NCBI GenBank assembly: GCA_008711295.1
Contig: VUYV01000147.1
Coordinates: 734,477-798,476 of the forward strand
DNA from: Anarhynchus alexandrinus
Taxonomy: Eukaryota; Chordata; Aves; Charadriiformes; Charadriidae
Direction: 5' to 3'
Length of the DNA stretch: 64,000 nucleotides
The notes below the pieces were generated by a model. That model saw only the letters and a program-made list of their open reading frames with translations. It did no database searches and had not been told where the DNA came from. A program made the position numbers and the translations under genes. Numbering within the stretch: the first letter of the stretch is position 1; every line of letters begins with the position of its first letter. Below, piece by piece: positions 1 to 12,390 of this stretch.

Positions 1-552
1 TTTGCTAAAGACTGAGCCATACAATTGCTACAAGCCTTGCCTTGCCCTTGATATGTTGCTCATTACAAAAATGCTTCATTATATTAAAAAAAAAAAAGTA
101 CTTCCTTTCAAAATATCTTGGATCTCTTAATGTATTATTTTTATTCCAATAAGTTTCTTAGTAGATCTACAACTAAAATGGTAATTAGAATCTGACATTC
201 AGAGAAATTATGTTTTTTATTAGCTGTGTAGGCATTAAAAATTATTTTTAGCTTTTGAAGGTATTTAATTTTTGTTTTGTTTTGCTTTTTGTTCAGACAA
301 AGCAGTTATACCAACCCAAGCTCTACAGCCTAATTGCTGCTGTGGGCCCCTAAATCTCTGAGCTGGCTTATTTATTTATTTATGTTTCATGTAATAATGA
401 GAACATTGGAGAAGGGAAGAGGGAAAATTGAGAATGCAGATGTGTAGAGACAGAATGGCTTTTTGCATTTACAGTCACTGGAGTCCTTCTCCAGATCGCC
501 TCTCTCCGTCTGCAGTCACGCACTCAGTTACTAGCAGCTTTCCCAAAACCAT
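1..552. other. Intron sequence, no gene or recognised repeat
   Basis: This is AT-rich unique-looking DNA with a short (TTTA)n run at about 368-383. The last five bases (548-552, ACCAT) are the left flank of the following LTR. Confidence 0.6.
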
Positions 553-806
553 TGTCATGGTTTTGGCTGGGATAGAGTTAACTTTCTTGGTATGGGCAGC
601 TATGTTTTGGATTTGGTATGAGAGCGGTGTTGATAGCGCACTGATGTTTTTGGCTATTGCTAAGCAGTCAAGGCCTTTTCTGCTCCTCACACCACCCTGC
701 CAGCGAGTGGGCTGGGGCTGCAGAAAAAGTTGGGAGGAGACACAGCCTGGAGAGGTGACACCAACTGACCAAAGGGATATTTCATACCATATGATGTCAT
801 GTTCAG

Positions 807-814
807 TATATAAA
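807..814 (+). promoter_or_regulatory. TATA box in the solo LTR
   Basis: TATATAAA sits 254 bp into the LTR, preceded by the conserved block CCATATGATGTCATG seen in related LTR copies in this window. It is intact here but lost in the related copy at 41700-42031. Confidence 0.6.
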
Positions 815-993
815 GCTGGGCAAAGAAGGAAGGGGGGGATGTTATAAGTTACGGCATTTTGTCTTCCAAAGTAACCGTTATGTGTGATGGAGCCCTGCTT
901 TCCTGGAGATGGCTGAACACCTGCCTTCCGATGGGAAGCAGTGAATGAATTCCTTGTTTTGCTTTGCTTGTGCGTGTGGCTTTTGCTTTACTT

Positions 994-999
994 ATTAAA
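994..999 (+). terminator. Polyadenylation-type signal in the solo LTR
   Basis: ATTAAA follows the TATA box by about 185 bp, consistent with the end of the R region of an LTR. It lies in the sense direction of PTPRK, so it could in principle cause premature polyadenylation; no evidence of use is visible. Confidence 0.5.
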
Positions 1000-1118
1000 C
1001 TGTCTTTATCTCAACCCATGAGTTTTCTCACTTTTACTCTTCTGATTCTCTCCCCCATCCTGACGGGGGGGAGGGAGTGAGTGTGGTCCTACTTGCTGGC
1101 TGAGGTTCAACCATGACA

Positions 1119-2204
1119 ACCAGCCAACCAAAAAACCCCAAACCCAAACAGTTGATTTTTCTAGAAGGTGAGACGTGAGAATATGTGTAAGTAATTTCTG
1201 TTGTTAGTCTCTAATTTTTGCTTGATTAATTAACAATCGAAATGGAAATAGCTGTGTTGCAGTAAACTTTGCTTTAATAGGGGCAAACATTTTCCAGAGC
1301 TGTGGGGTTCTTCACTTGCATACTATAGTCTGTAGTTCGGTAAGATGCACCTAAAGAAAATCTGGTGTGTCTGCAGTGTCAGCTGATCTCCTCGTTTGCT
1401 CATGGCTCCTGGTTGTACAGCCCTCTGTTCTGGCCCAGTGTTAGCTGAGCCCCAAGTCCTCGAGGTGCAGGCCTGGGCACTGCCCTTGGCCAGCAACATG
1501 GAAGCTGCGCTCTTCTAGTTCATGCCTGACGTTGTCCGCCAGCATTTTGGCATGGCTTCTCCTTCCAAAAGGCCAGCCTGGGGCCTGCAGCGATAGCCTT
1601 GGCATTGTGCTACAAAAGCTGCTGAAGTGCGGTCCCCTTTCCCCCCTTTTCCAGCACCAGCATTTTGAACTGAGAAAGCACCAGGAGAGGCATGGGGGAG
1701 GGTTGTGTCTCAGAGCTGTGGAGGTGACACACAGGGCTCGGGGGTGAGTGAGCCAGGCATGTGGAGGCCACCTGCCTGGTCTGGGTGGAGTTACCCATGG
1801 CTGCCCAGGGGACAGGTGTCCTTGCTGATCCCTGCAGGCCAGGGAGTATCTCTTCCTGCATTGACTTGGACAGCCTAGGGGTAGGCATTGAAACGGAGTG
1901 TCTCCTGTCCAGCAGAGCTGATGATCTTCAGTCTTTAACCATCCCTCAATAAGACAGTGTATTTTATACGGTAGTGAGCAAAGGTACACTCTTGCTAGGG
2001 AGTATGAAGAAGGAAGTTCTGTAATATGTAAGGAAGCATAAGTTTATTTCTCTAAATATATAAGAAGAGAGTGAAGCAGTAGATACCATATGTCTTAACC
2101 TATGACGCTTACTCTATTAAGCTTGGGGAAGAAATGTCTTGATGAAACTGAAACTGCTTAACAGTAGGTGGAAAAGTTGCTTGGAAAACACTGATAGCAT
2201 CCAG
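1119..2204. other. Intron sequence with a moderately GC-rich patch
   Basis: The stretch about 1380-1930 is richer in G and C than its surroundings and has open frames on both strands, including a 182-codon one on the minus strand at 1441-1989. The translations show no motif I recognise and are biased to Cys, Pro, Leu and Ser, typical of chance frames. No repeat family was recognised. Confidence 0.5.
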
Positions 2205-2965
2205 TTGTTCTGAATGTTTTCATTAGTGCCATGGATGATGGAACAAGAAGTGTCCTTTAAACTTTATGAGGATATCCAGGTTATGAGCCTGCAAGCCTAT
2301 TTGAGGGTAAGCTGGGGTTCAAAATTATTATGATGGATCGCGGTATTACTAATGAAGAAGAATTGAAAAATAATGAAAATTAAATGAATTGGTGAAACTG
2401 GATAGGCTTGCAATGACACTTGGGTAGACTGGTCAGCAGCATGAGTGCAAGATGTTGTAGATCCGCACAAATGGTTTTTGTGGTTGCTGTGAATTACTAA
2501 TTAAATGTAAGTCCACATTGTTACACTGTTTTGAAAAAAGCAGCCATTGTGATTGCTTTGTATAGGATATTCTTTATAAAACTATATAAAATAGTATTTT
2601 TTTTTCTCCTTAGTGTGCTTAGAAGAATAGGTACTTGTACTTAGTTTGGGGTGTGGAAGGAGAATTCCCATTCTGGGAAAGCTCAGAGGAAAGCAGCAGA
2701 AATGACAGAGGGCTAGACAGCAGCATATCCTCTCCAGAAAGACTGAAGAAATTAGGATTGTCTTTACTACAGGAGAAAAAAAGGAAATGGAAATTTTCAA
2801 AACGTAAAGGCTAGTGCAGAGAAGATGGTAACCTAGTCTTCATGTTGGCTGGTCATAGGTTAAGCAGTAATAATCTTAAATTGCAATAAGAGAGATTCAG
2901 GTTGGTGATTAGCTAAAAAGTTAATTGAATTCTGGAATCGAGTGCTTAATAGCTGTCTCTTACCA
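2205..2965 (+). mobile_element. Very old, decayed CR1 LINE fragment
   Basis: Several blocks follow the order of a CR1 open reading frame 2. Near 2217-2240 there is a block like the CR1 'TTCATTAGTGACATGGATGATGG' region that precedes the FADD motif. Near 2670-2765 are blocks like those encoding '[12 protein letters not shown]...' and '[13 protein letters not shown]', and at 2865-2935 blocks like the CR1 3' region (TTAAATTGCAATAAGAGAG, then TTCAGGTTGG). The reading frame is full of stops and small indels, so this is an ancient insertion, probably predating birds. The boundaries are approximate. Confidence 0.65.
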
Positions 2966-5900
2966 GAGTCATAAGTGTTCTGCTTTCTACTGTCACAGTT
3001 TACCCCCCTGAAATGCCTCTATGGGCATAAATGCCAGGAAAAGTTTTGTCTTCTGTATGTGAGAAAAGAACCTGTCAGGTAACAATACACAGCCTTTATT
3101 GCCTATTTTTATCTATTTTTGTTGGAAGGAGTCTAAATTCCTTTTTTTTTTCCCCTATTTGTTATGGATTTCCATTCTTTATAAGGAAGATTCTGGTTAG
3201 CCCTTGATCAGTCTTAAGAGGATTGATTGGTAAAGCATAAGAGTAAATAAATATTTTATCTTTAAAAAAACCCCCACTTTTTCTTTTTAGAAACTACTTT
3301 GTTATGATTAAATGTTGTGCTTGTTTTCTAAATTTGTTTGATATTCCCTTCATAGAAAAAGATTTTTTTAAAAAAGTTCAGTGTTAGAAGACAATACTAT
3401 ATGATTAATCTCTCTTCATTTTCTAAGATACTTCTTGACACTTGACTGAGTATCTTATTTGGACATTCAGAACATTCAGAAGGCAGTATTAGGAGTCATA
3501 GTTGTTAACAACTTCGGATTTCCTTTATGGTTTCAGCAAATTCTAATTTTGAAGGAAAAGTTTTAGATACTGAAATTATACTCTTAGTTCAGGATAAATT
3601 ATACATTCCCTTAGGAAGTACAAGTGCAAAAACTTTATTTAAAAGCTTAATTGTAGTTTAAAAAAGAAAAGAAAATTAAATAGCTCTTTGGATGACTTGG
3701 TACTCTGGTATCTGTACTGTGTCATTGGAGAAACCAAAATGTGAAATAACTCAATCACAGAAGAAATTTGCATGAAATTACATTTGGAACATGGGTTCAA
3801 TTCGTAGTCCTAATAATTAAATACAATGTTTGACTAATGAATATTAGTGGTAAAAGTTCACAAGTGTTCTGAAATGGAGATTAGGTTCTCATCTGTCATA
3901 TGGTATGTCCTTTGGTAGATTTCTCAGTTTTGTATTTTGCTAGAGCTTTAGGTTAATCACATTAGTTGGTGCCAAGCATTAGCTGGTAACCTCGTGCAGG
4001 TAGAGGAATGTTTTATGGGCTTGGGTGAATATGCTTAGTGTGGCATTGAACTTCAGTATTCAGAATAAAGAAGGATTTAAATAGCATTAGCATGTATAAA
4101 CTAGCTATTTGGAAGGAAAAGCTATTTCACATTTTTATTAATTGGAAAGTGTGGTGTCAAGAGGAAAGATGCTGATCTTCATAAACTGAGATGTTTTCTG
4201 AGAACAAAACAAAAATCCCCCAAATAACAACAAAAACCACCAAACCCCATTAATAGCTGCGAACTTCGAGTTTTCTCCAAAACAGCAGTACTAGTTTATA
4301 TGCAGTCTTTCTGCTTGCTGTTCTTCCCATTGCTGAACACTGAGCCCAATTATTTCTTTCAAAACAGTATAAAAAAAAATGCTAGTATGTTAGCATGAGT
4401 GATTTTTATAATAGATAGGGTTGTTTCAATCCATCTCAAAAGCATTTCCCTGTAGAAGAAAGATGGTGTGTACTAGAGTGTAAAACCAATTGAGCTGCTA
4501 ATATAATTTGAGAGGCAAGGGTTTATAGGGAAACTTATTTATTTATTTATCAATCTATTCATTTATTTTAAAACAACTAATTCAGATGGAATATATGATG
4601 ACCTCTCAGGCGTCGTAGCCTCCATCATGCCTGATGGAGATGCAGCAGACATCAAACTAAGTACAGGTTATAACCATTACTCTGGATGTATTATATTAAT
4701 AATGCTAATCAGTTTAAGTATTTGGGAGAGAAGAGTAGTTGATGTCTGTGGAATGGAGGGCTGTTAGCAAGAGGTGAAGCGTGACGAGAGTTGTCACACA
4801 CCATAAAACCCATGTGGCTGTTTTAACTGTGAGCTCCAGCATCTAGGAGAGAAAGGAATTTTAATTTCTGAACTTAAGTTTTTAATGTATTTTCTAAGCC
4901 TCCCTAGAGTACTAAGACAAATGTTTCAACTGTGGGGTTTTTGTCTGACTGTTTTTGTTGGTTTTATTGCCTGTATGAATTTTCTGGTGCACAGCAGATG
5001 TTTAGGGTTTTTAATCTTGTTTCCATGGTATTTAATATGATGGATTATGAATCCTCATATTCTTGGATAGGATTCCTCAATGTATTTTTTTGCATATGTA
5101 GGATTCGTGAATTTTGGCTGTTCTCTTTAGGTGGTGATGAGTTATTTATTATGGTTATCATGGACATGCATTATAGGGCTGTTTGTGCTTGCAAAATCAG
5201 CATCGCAGTCAGTAACTGGAAATTCAAGAGGAATTCCAGAAGTAGCTGTCTGTAGCTGTTCCTTTTTTTTTTTTTTTTATCCTTTTCCTTTCCATCTATG
5301 TAAAATTCAGAGCTTTACAGGGCATTCAGTGTTAATGTACCACTCTTGTTAAATTGCTTAAGAATTTATTTTACAAATATGCATAGTAGTAGTGTAGTTG
5401 ATGGTCTGAAGACAAATTGAAGACTTCCTTGGAAATAATAAACTTCAAGGTTTCCAGGTTTGGGTTTTTTTTTTCCTTTAAGCAAGTACTTAAGTTCACT
5501 AAATAGTACTACAGTTGTATTTATAAAGACATGAGTCCTGGTTATTCTCAACTGGAGCGTGAATCACTACAAAGTAAGGTAGGTACTTCAGAGGGGAGGA
5601 CGGGTGATATTTTGAATAAGAGGTAACAATTTGCTATTAGATCTATCTTCTGAATGTGTTGGTAAGTATTATTTCCATGATTTAAATAGCATTCTATAAT
5701 GTTTTTCAAAACTCTTATCACTGGTATCTCTTATCAGTAATTGGTTCTTAATTCGTGTTATGCATTTAAGCAAAGGGATATACAGCTCCTTAAGTGTACG
5801 TCCTACACCTGTAAAAGGAATAAAATCTGAAAGTAAAAGATGATTCTTCAGGTTGCTGTTGCATAAAGCAATGTTCTGAGGAAAATTGTTTTCATAGCAG

Positions 5901-8900
5901 GAAAAATTATTATTTGGTGCCAAGAAGAAGTGGTCCAAAATAAAAGAAAGAATATTCTTTCAGTCACCAAAAAAAAAAAAAGTCTAATGAAACTATTTTA
6001 TAAACCTCCCATGCTTTAAATAAATTCTAAGACTTCTTTCAAGAAATAGAGGGCATATAAATTTCCTCTTCTGAAAGGTCTGTAATACCAATTGTAATCT
6101 TCTGTTGCATATGGTAATGATTATGGCTTTTGAGCCTTTATTTAACTGTTCGTGATCCTTGGGAATGGTATTCTCAGCAGATTGTTAATTTTTATTTATT
6201 GCTGTCACATGTTCATCCAGGGAATGACCAGTTTAATTTCTGTTTTCAATTTCGGTGTCTTAAGCTGATAGGAATAAGTATCTTCTCAATGTACTTTAAA
6301 TACTGTTGCTTTTGGAGAAATGATTAGTGTTTTAAAGACACTCTGAATATGAATGCTGCTTCAAAAATTATATTTTCCCATTCAGTTAAAATCTAAATGC
6401 CACTTAGGAGAGGAAAAAAAACCCTAAAGACTTTGCAGGATTTTTTCTTTTAGTTGGCAATGAAAATAATCCTAAAGCTATTTTTTGAGCTGTCATTCTC
6501 TAAAGAATTTCCAGCAACTTGAAAGAAGTCACTTTTAACTAAAGGGTTTTTTTGTTTGTTTTTTTTTTGTTTTTCTGGGGAAAATAACCTTTATCTATGT
6601 ATGTATTACAGCCTCAGTTTCCTCTCATATCTTGACCTGGCTCTGGTGCTTGTTGGGCCACTCCAGGAGTCAGTTCATTTCCCTCATCTGGGAAGAAATC
6701 AAACTTTGCTGTCCCTTTGCCTCTCTCAAGACGGGGATGGGGGACCTGGGTTGTGTTTTGATGGATTTGGGTGTTGATTTGGCTCATTCGAGGGTCTGAT
6801 GAGCACAGATGGAGGAGAAGATGGGGTGTATCTTTGTGCTGGGAGGAAAAGCCCTGTGTGTTTCAGCAGCAGCGAACTTTCAGGTCGCCTCTGCTGACAT
6901 TTGTGAATTCTCTGTGAACTCGTTTTTGTGCATTGCAGCAAACGCACAGTACACCAAAGACCCACGCAAATGCGCAGCGCTCACTTTTTCCATGAGACTG
7001 TCTGCCTTAGAAACTTCTAATATTTTCAAATTTCGCTTTAATTTCCTTCCAAATAAATAATACCTAGCAGATGAAGTAGATGTTTTGATCTCTGCCTGAT
7101 TGTAACCTTCTCAGTAAAGAAAAGTGTGTCTCTTCATAAGCAACGATTGAAAAAAAAATCTGAACGCCCCCTGGCTTTAGAGTCTCTCTGGGTGTTCAGT
7201 TTGTTCAGCAGTAATGGTGATAACTGTGTCATCATAGTCCTATAGGTGGACGTAGAATGGCCAACACCAGTCTTTCATCCTGCAATGTCTGCCACAAAAA
7301 TGGGTGGAACAAAACTAATGCTCAGGGAGATGTCTGTTTGTGCGTTACTGCTCATCTTATCCAGCTGAGTAATATCAGAGCAGTTTACAGCAATGGTGAA
7401 GCAAAATGGATTTCAACTCTTTGCTGCCCCTGTATTTCACACAGTGAAGTTGTCGCAACTGTTTGTAGGTGTTTGTGTCTTTGCGGGACGGAATTTTCCC
7501 CAGGAGGTGCAGGATGCCTTGAGGTTTGGCAGTGTCAGCTCCCGTTCTCTGAGGAGCTGCACTTTGAAACATCTTACTGGCTTTTGGCTGTGCAGGCATG
7601 AATGGTACCCAGTTATTTGATATCCCAAGCAGAGAACTTCATACTCAGTTGATATTATTCTCGATTTGATCATTTCTTGCTTAGAGAATACATTTTCTTC
7701 CAGACAGACAGCTGACTCATGTACGCTGCTTGTTGGGCAGCCAGATCAGCCCCTGGGTGACTGAGGAGCATCCTACAGTCACCGTTCCACCACCTGTGGG
7801 TTATTTATGGCTTTACAACAGAATTTCAGACAACTCGGAGCTGTTGTTACTTTCATCTTGGCCATCCATTCACGGGCACTGATGTTACAAATTCATGACC
7901 GAGTGCCTCGCTTAATTCCCAAATAAATATGAAACTATTCCATGTGCCTTTCGGTTACTTAAATGCAGCTTACTGTTCAGTAACATTGTCCTTTCATAAG
8001 CTTGCCTGATGCACCGTATCAAATGTCATTTTCTGAATGCTTTGTTGGATGAGACTGTTCAAAGGAGCACATAGCAAGATAAATGCTCTTTTGTACAGAC
8101 GCTGCAAGCTTCCGTTACAAATTTCAGTTGCTGACATTTTTCTGTCTCAGATTTCGGAGTGCTTAAAGCCTATGTATTTGCTAAAGATCCATCACAAGAA
8201 AAAGCAGGGTGAAAAGACTTAAATTATCATACCTCAGAAACTGGTATCTCATCATGTTTTCTTTCTCTGCATCAGTACAAACAAATCCACAGGAAGCTGG
8301 TGTTATGTGTGAGAAAACTAGGAATTCAAACACTTCAAAAGTGTGTATTTTTCATGTTTATTCATATGTGAAATGTTGATAAGGGGAACAGAACTTTTGT
8401 AGCTGCTTATAGCCTGAGGAATGATTTTTTCAGTCAAAACTCCTTCATAAACTTTGCTCCAAATACTGGCATACCTTTGCAACATGGGGGGAGGAGGGGG
8501 TGTCTGTCTCCCCCCCGCCCCCGCTTTTACTTGGCAAACATTTTCTTCTTGTCATGGAAGAGACCACTCATGAGGGATAGTAGTATCATACCAGCAGTGT
8601 CATAGGTGTGAACACAGGTAAAGTGTTGTGGCACCCATGATGCTAATTCTCTGGCGGACCTGGTGCTGCTTTGATTGACCTTGCCTGGATCGGTCCTACT
8701 CTGAGCTGCCTTGTCAAGCTGCCCCCCTGTTCTTGCTTTAACTCTGTGGGTGTGGAAAGTGGGGGAATCCCAGTTACACGACCTTGCTGTAGAGCGGTGC
8801 TTTTGGCGTGATCGAGTACAGGCTGGAGGGCAGGACACCTTTTCTCGTCATGTGAAATTGCAGTGTCTGTGCAAAATTGATGAGCTATTGCAGTCCATTA

Positions 8901-10732
8901 GGCTGAGCTTCTGTGTGAATGAGTGAGAACTCTGCCTTTATTTACATTGTGTAGCTTAATGATCTGTTTCAGGTTGGTTATCTTAATCATACTGGTTCTC
9001 TATGGGAAACAGAAGAAAAAAATAATGGATTGCATTCTTATTCTCCAGAAAAAAATTCCCGTCTTCGTGTTGTGTGTTGTTGTTCTTTTGAATGTGTTGT
9101 GTGTTTTTGTTGTTCTTTTGAATTTGTACTAAATTCTCTCTGAATTTGTACTAAATTCAGAGTCTTGTCTTGACTTGAATTTGATTTGTGGTGCATTGGC
9201 AGTGAACTATGCAATAACACTGAAATTGGTGATCCTGATTTTTTTTCCCCCCCTTTCATTTTTGACAATCTGTAAAGACATTGAATCACCCCTTCAACAA
9301 TTTGGGTCTTGTGTAGGGAATAATACTGCAAGCACGTGAAGTGTGTGGAAAGATAACTCTGAATCATAACCATTTAAATAAATTTTGGAGAACTCTTGTT
9401 TACAGCAATAACATTATTTTTAATGAAAGCAGCTGACTGACAGGCAAATCAGGCTATCATGATTTTACATATTTTGTGTGTGTATCAATGTATTTTAAGT
9501 GGGATTATAGTGGTCTTACATTTATTTATAGATATACTCCTTAAGACATGAAACTGAACTGATGGGGCAGGGCATTAAAATCTGAAAGCTTGATATCGTG
9601 TCTAGTTTTTCTTCTTAATTTCTTTAATAGTCTTTTTTCTCTGTCCTACGGTGGCAGATATTCACTATGTGTTGGGGAATGGAAGGAGAAAGAGGAAGAA
9701 GATGCTATAATGGTTTGAGGCTTTTTAAACCCAAGCAGATGGAGGTTTACCTGGAGAGTATTTAATTTATTCATTTGCTTTGGTTTGTGCTTTTTTTTTT
9801 TCTTTTGAAAAGAATATCCTTCCTGCAAGAAGAAAAAGTTAATAGTTTTTGAGGTTTTATCATTAGCCTTTACTTTTTCCCTTCTTGCAAATTACAGAAA
9901 TACATGTAAAGGGCCCTCTGAAGTGATCACAGGGATATTACTCTGAAGAACAAAATAAGCATAAATACTAGCGTGTGGGAAATGTAAGTTTTCCATGAAT
10001 TAATACAAACTTTCCCGAACTACTTCTGTTTGCAGTGCACTTCCAATTGCAAGCCTATTTCTCTATTTCAGTGTCAGTTCATTTCCCACTGTCTCTTATA
10101 AAGTTTGCCCAAAACCTAATCGGGGACTATAATGTTATATAGTAGCTATTAAAAAAATGAAATAAAAAGGTTACCTAGTCCTGAGCTTTAGGATAATGCA
10201 CTTATGTACCTCGGCTCTCCGCCTTGTGTCATTGCCATTGCCATGAAGTAAAGACAACCCCGTCTTTTAACTTTATGGGAAAGACTTCTTTTTACCAGAT
10301 CATTTTCCGGGAATCCATTTAAGCATCTTCACCTTACTCCCTACTACAGTGGGAAGTATATCAGTGTTTTTTTCCCCATCAGCAAACTGCAAAGTTGAAT
10401 CCACTTCTGTACCCATAAATCTAGTTGCATATGAAATTGAGAACTTTCTGAATTATTTTTTTCACCTCAAGGTGACATAATCGTGTCCTAGTAACTGAAG
10501 GAGCACAGTAGCAGGTGGAGAAGTTACCACAGTGTGGCCTTGGAATGGAGATGGTTTGGTACTTAGGAAAGAGGACTTGCGGGAGTGGAAGACCAGCCTG
10601 CTGAAAATTACAAGTTTCACACTTCAAATAGAAACCCGTTTTTCAGGGAGCAAGGAAGTGAGAGAAAATAATTTGATCAGGAAACTGATCTGCCACATTG
10701 GTATATTACAGCAGGGATATTTCAGTTAAGGA
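2966..10732. other. Intron sequence with small tandem repeats only
   Basis: No gene or transposon was recognised over this 7.8 kb. Simple tracts include (TTAT)n at 4535-4550, poly-T at about 5262-5278, and poly-A at about 5969-5982. Stretches around 6640-6990, 7250-7620 and 7800-8000 are less AT-rich and look like unique DNA that could hold conserved non-coding elements; that cannot be judged from one species. Confidence 0.5.
9067..9158. repeat. Two adjacent local tandem duplications
   Basis: A 27-bp unit ending TTGTTCTTTTGAAT (9067-9093) is followed directly by a 30-bp version (9094-9123). Immediately after, TGAATTTGTACTAAATTC occurs at 9119-9136 and again at 9141-9158, a 22-bp period. The two doublets overlap by a few bases, which suggests successive slippage events. 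Confidence 0.85.
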
Positions 10733-10737
10733 TTTTT

Positions 10738-10769
<32 letters not shown>

Positions 10770-10844
10770 ATGTTTTTTTATCTTTTTTTTTTTTTTATTT
10801 GTTAAAGGGGGCATTTTTCTTTTTGGTTTTTTTTTTTTTTTTTN
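10733..10844. repeat. Long T-rich tract ending in an N
   Basis: About 110 bp are made mostly of T runs broken by short interruptions such as GAATG and GTTAAAGGGGGCA. The tract ends at a single N (10844). Homopolymer length in such a tract is unreliable in assemblies. Confidence 0.9.
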
Positions 10845-12081
10845 CTGCTAGATGATAAGAAAGCTTGGTTTTCAGTAGGGGATAAAAGCTAAGGCTTTTC
10901 ACAGGTAATTAGTTAAGGAATTAATTTATTCTGAAATGATCTGTCCTTGCCACTGAGCTAGGACATGAAGTTCAATGCTTATCAAAATAAACAAAGCATA
11001 GTGAAAGCTATGAGGAACACACAGCTATATTTAATAAGACGACTAAGGAAAAGTCTGATGTCTCTTATTCCATATCTATGTAGATGTGTTTTAGCGAGTT
11101 CATGAATAAGTGCTGAGTAGTCATCAACATCTTCTGAAAGTCAGGTTCTAATGTTGAATTCTTGATATGAGCTGGGTGAAGGCTTAGGAGGCAGTGCTAT
11201 TTAGGTGTTTCATACTCTCATGTTTCTATTCTGTGCAGGAAAGAATTGGATTGACCTTTTACATCAGGAATAATATTAGGAACTATTAACTGGCAAATAA
11301 ATAGAAAGGGACTTCAGAGAAGAAGAACAAAAATGGGAGGGTGCAGTTTGATTTGGAGAAATATAAACTATGTATGAACAGGAAAAATAATGCTTAATGT
11401 TTTAAAGACTGTAAACTTGCAAGGATGGGGAAGACTTTAGGGAATTACTAAAAGGGAGGGTGAAGCAACATCAATGTCAAACTACATGTTTCAAGAGAAA
11501 TGTTACTGATGAGTTGTGATGTATTTTGTAACAGCCCTACTGCCAGACTAACTAAAGACTTTGCACTTGAGCATGGTGAAAAATAGATGGTGAAAGAAAT
11601 ACTTAAGAGCAATGGCTCTTTGTCCAGGTGTAAATGATGACTTTGGATACTTTTCACCTCTAATTCCTTAGAGCATCATCCAAAGATGAAATCTATTCTT
11701 TCTGTCTTGTAAGAAGAAAAAATGAACTTTTGCTCTTTCATTTTAAGTTTCTCTCTCTTCATTGCCCAAAACACAGATTTTTATTTTTTTAAAAATAATT
11801 TGTTTTTTAATGAGGCAACTCACTTGAAACTTCCTTATTGTAAAATCTTAGTGGAAACAGAGCACAGGTCAGTTGTGTATTTTTTTTTTTTTTCTTCTTT
11901 CTTGTCTGCAGGGGAAGTAGGTGTATGTAGTGTTTTACATCTGCTTGTGCTTGATCTGTTAGGCCACTAACAATGGCAAAAGTCACACAGCCGGGCTGCA
12001 CTAGGACTTAATAAAGCAGCTAGTATATGCAGTAGCTAACTGCAGTTTAATCCAACTTCTACTATTTACCTTTTTGGCAAC
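10845..12081. other. Intron sequence, nothing firmly recognised
   Basis: The piece about 11300-11470 faintly resembles an old + strand CR1 (a block like AGAAGAACAAAAATG near 11320) but the match is too weak to call. The rest is AT-rich unique-looking DNA, with a T run at about 11880-11893. Confidence 0.4.
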
Positions 12082-12390
12082 TGTGGTGAGTTGACCTTGG
12101 CTGGACCCCCATCCAACCACTCCTTCACTCCCTTCTTCAACAGCACAAGAGGAGAAAATAAGATGAAAAAGCTCACAGGTTGAGACAAGGACAGGGAGAT
12201 CACTTCTTTGGGAAATCACAACTACTGACGGTCACGCGCAAAACTTGGGGAAAAATTAGCTTAATTCCCCACCACAAGCACCAAGGCAGGGGGATGGGGG
12301 CCAGGGGCTGCGGTCAGTCCATAGCACTTGGTCTCCGCTGCTCATTCCTCCTCACCCTGTTCCCCTGCTCCAGCCTGGAGCACCGTTGTG
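12082..12390 (-). mobile_element. Avian endogenous-retrovirus LTR, 3' part, minus strand
   Basis: Read on the minus strand the segment ends GTCAACTCACCACA at 12082, a typical avian LTR 3' end. It holds the block TGTCTCAACCTGTGAGCTTT near 12168-12190, which parallels TATCTCAACCCATGAGTTTT in the LTR at 553-1118. The part further upstream (12290-12390) is GC-rich. The 5' half of the LTR, including any TATA box, was not recognised, so this is a truncated copy; the right boundary is approximate and no target-site duplication was found. Confidence 0.7.

Larger units (their letters stand above)
553..1118 (+). mobile_element. Solo LTR of an avian endogenous retrovirus, near complete
   Basis: The 566-bp unit starts TGTCATGGTT and ends AACCATGACA, perfect 10-bp inverted termini of the TG...CA type used by retroviral integrase. 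The flanks are ACCAT (548-552) and ACCAG (1119-1123), a 5-bp target-site duplication with one mismatch. A TATA box, TATATAAA, lies at 807-814 and an ATTAAA polyadenylation-type signal at 994-999, giving the expected U3-R-U5 order on the + strand, the same direction as PTPRK. No gag, pol or env sequence follows, so this is a solo LTR left by recombination. The family type, a common avian LTR beginning TGTCATGGTTTTGGCTGGGA, is from memory; an ERVL-like class is suggested by the 5-bp duplication but not proven. Confidence 0.85.

Noticed and set aside
428..847. 139-codon open frame on the + strand
   Set aside because: It crosses the left border of the solo LTR into U3, has no recognised motif and no splice context.
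1441..1989. 182-codon open frame on the minus strand in a GC-rich patch
   Set aside because: There are overlapping open frames on both strands and a composition typical of chance translation of GC-rich DNA; no known domain was recognised.
11300..11470. Possible further old CR1 fragment
   Set aside because: Only one short block resembles CR1; too weak to list as a feature.
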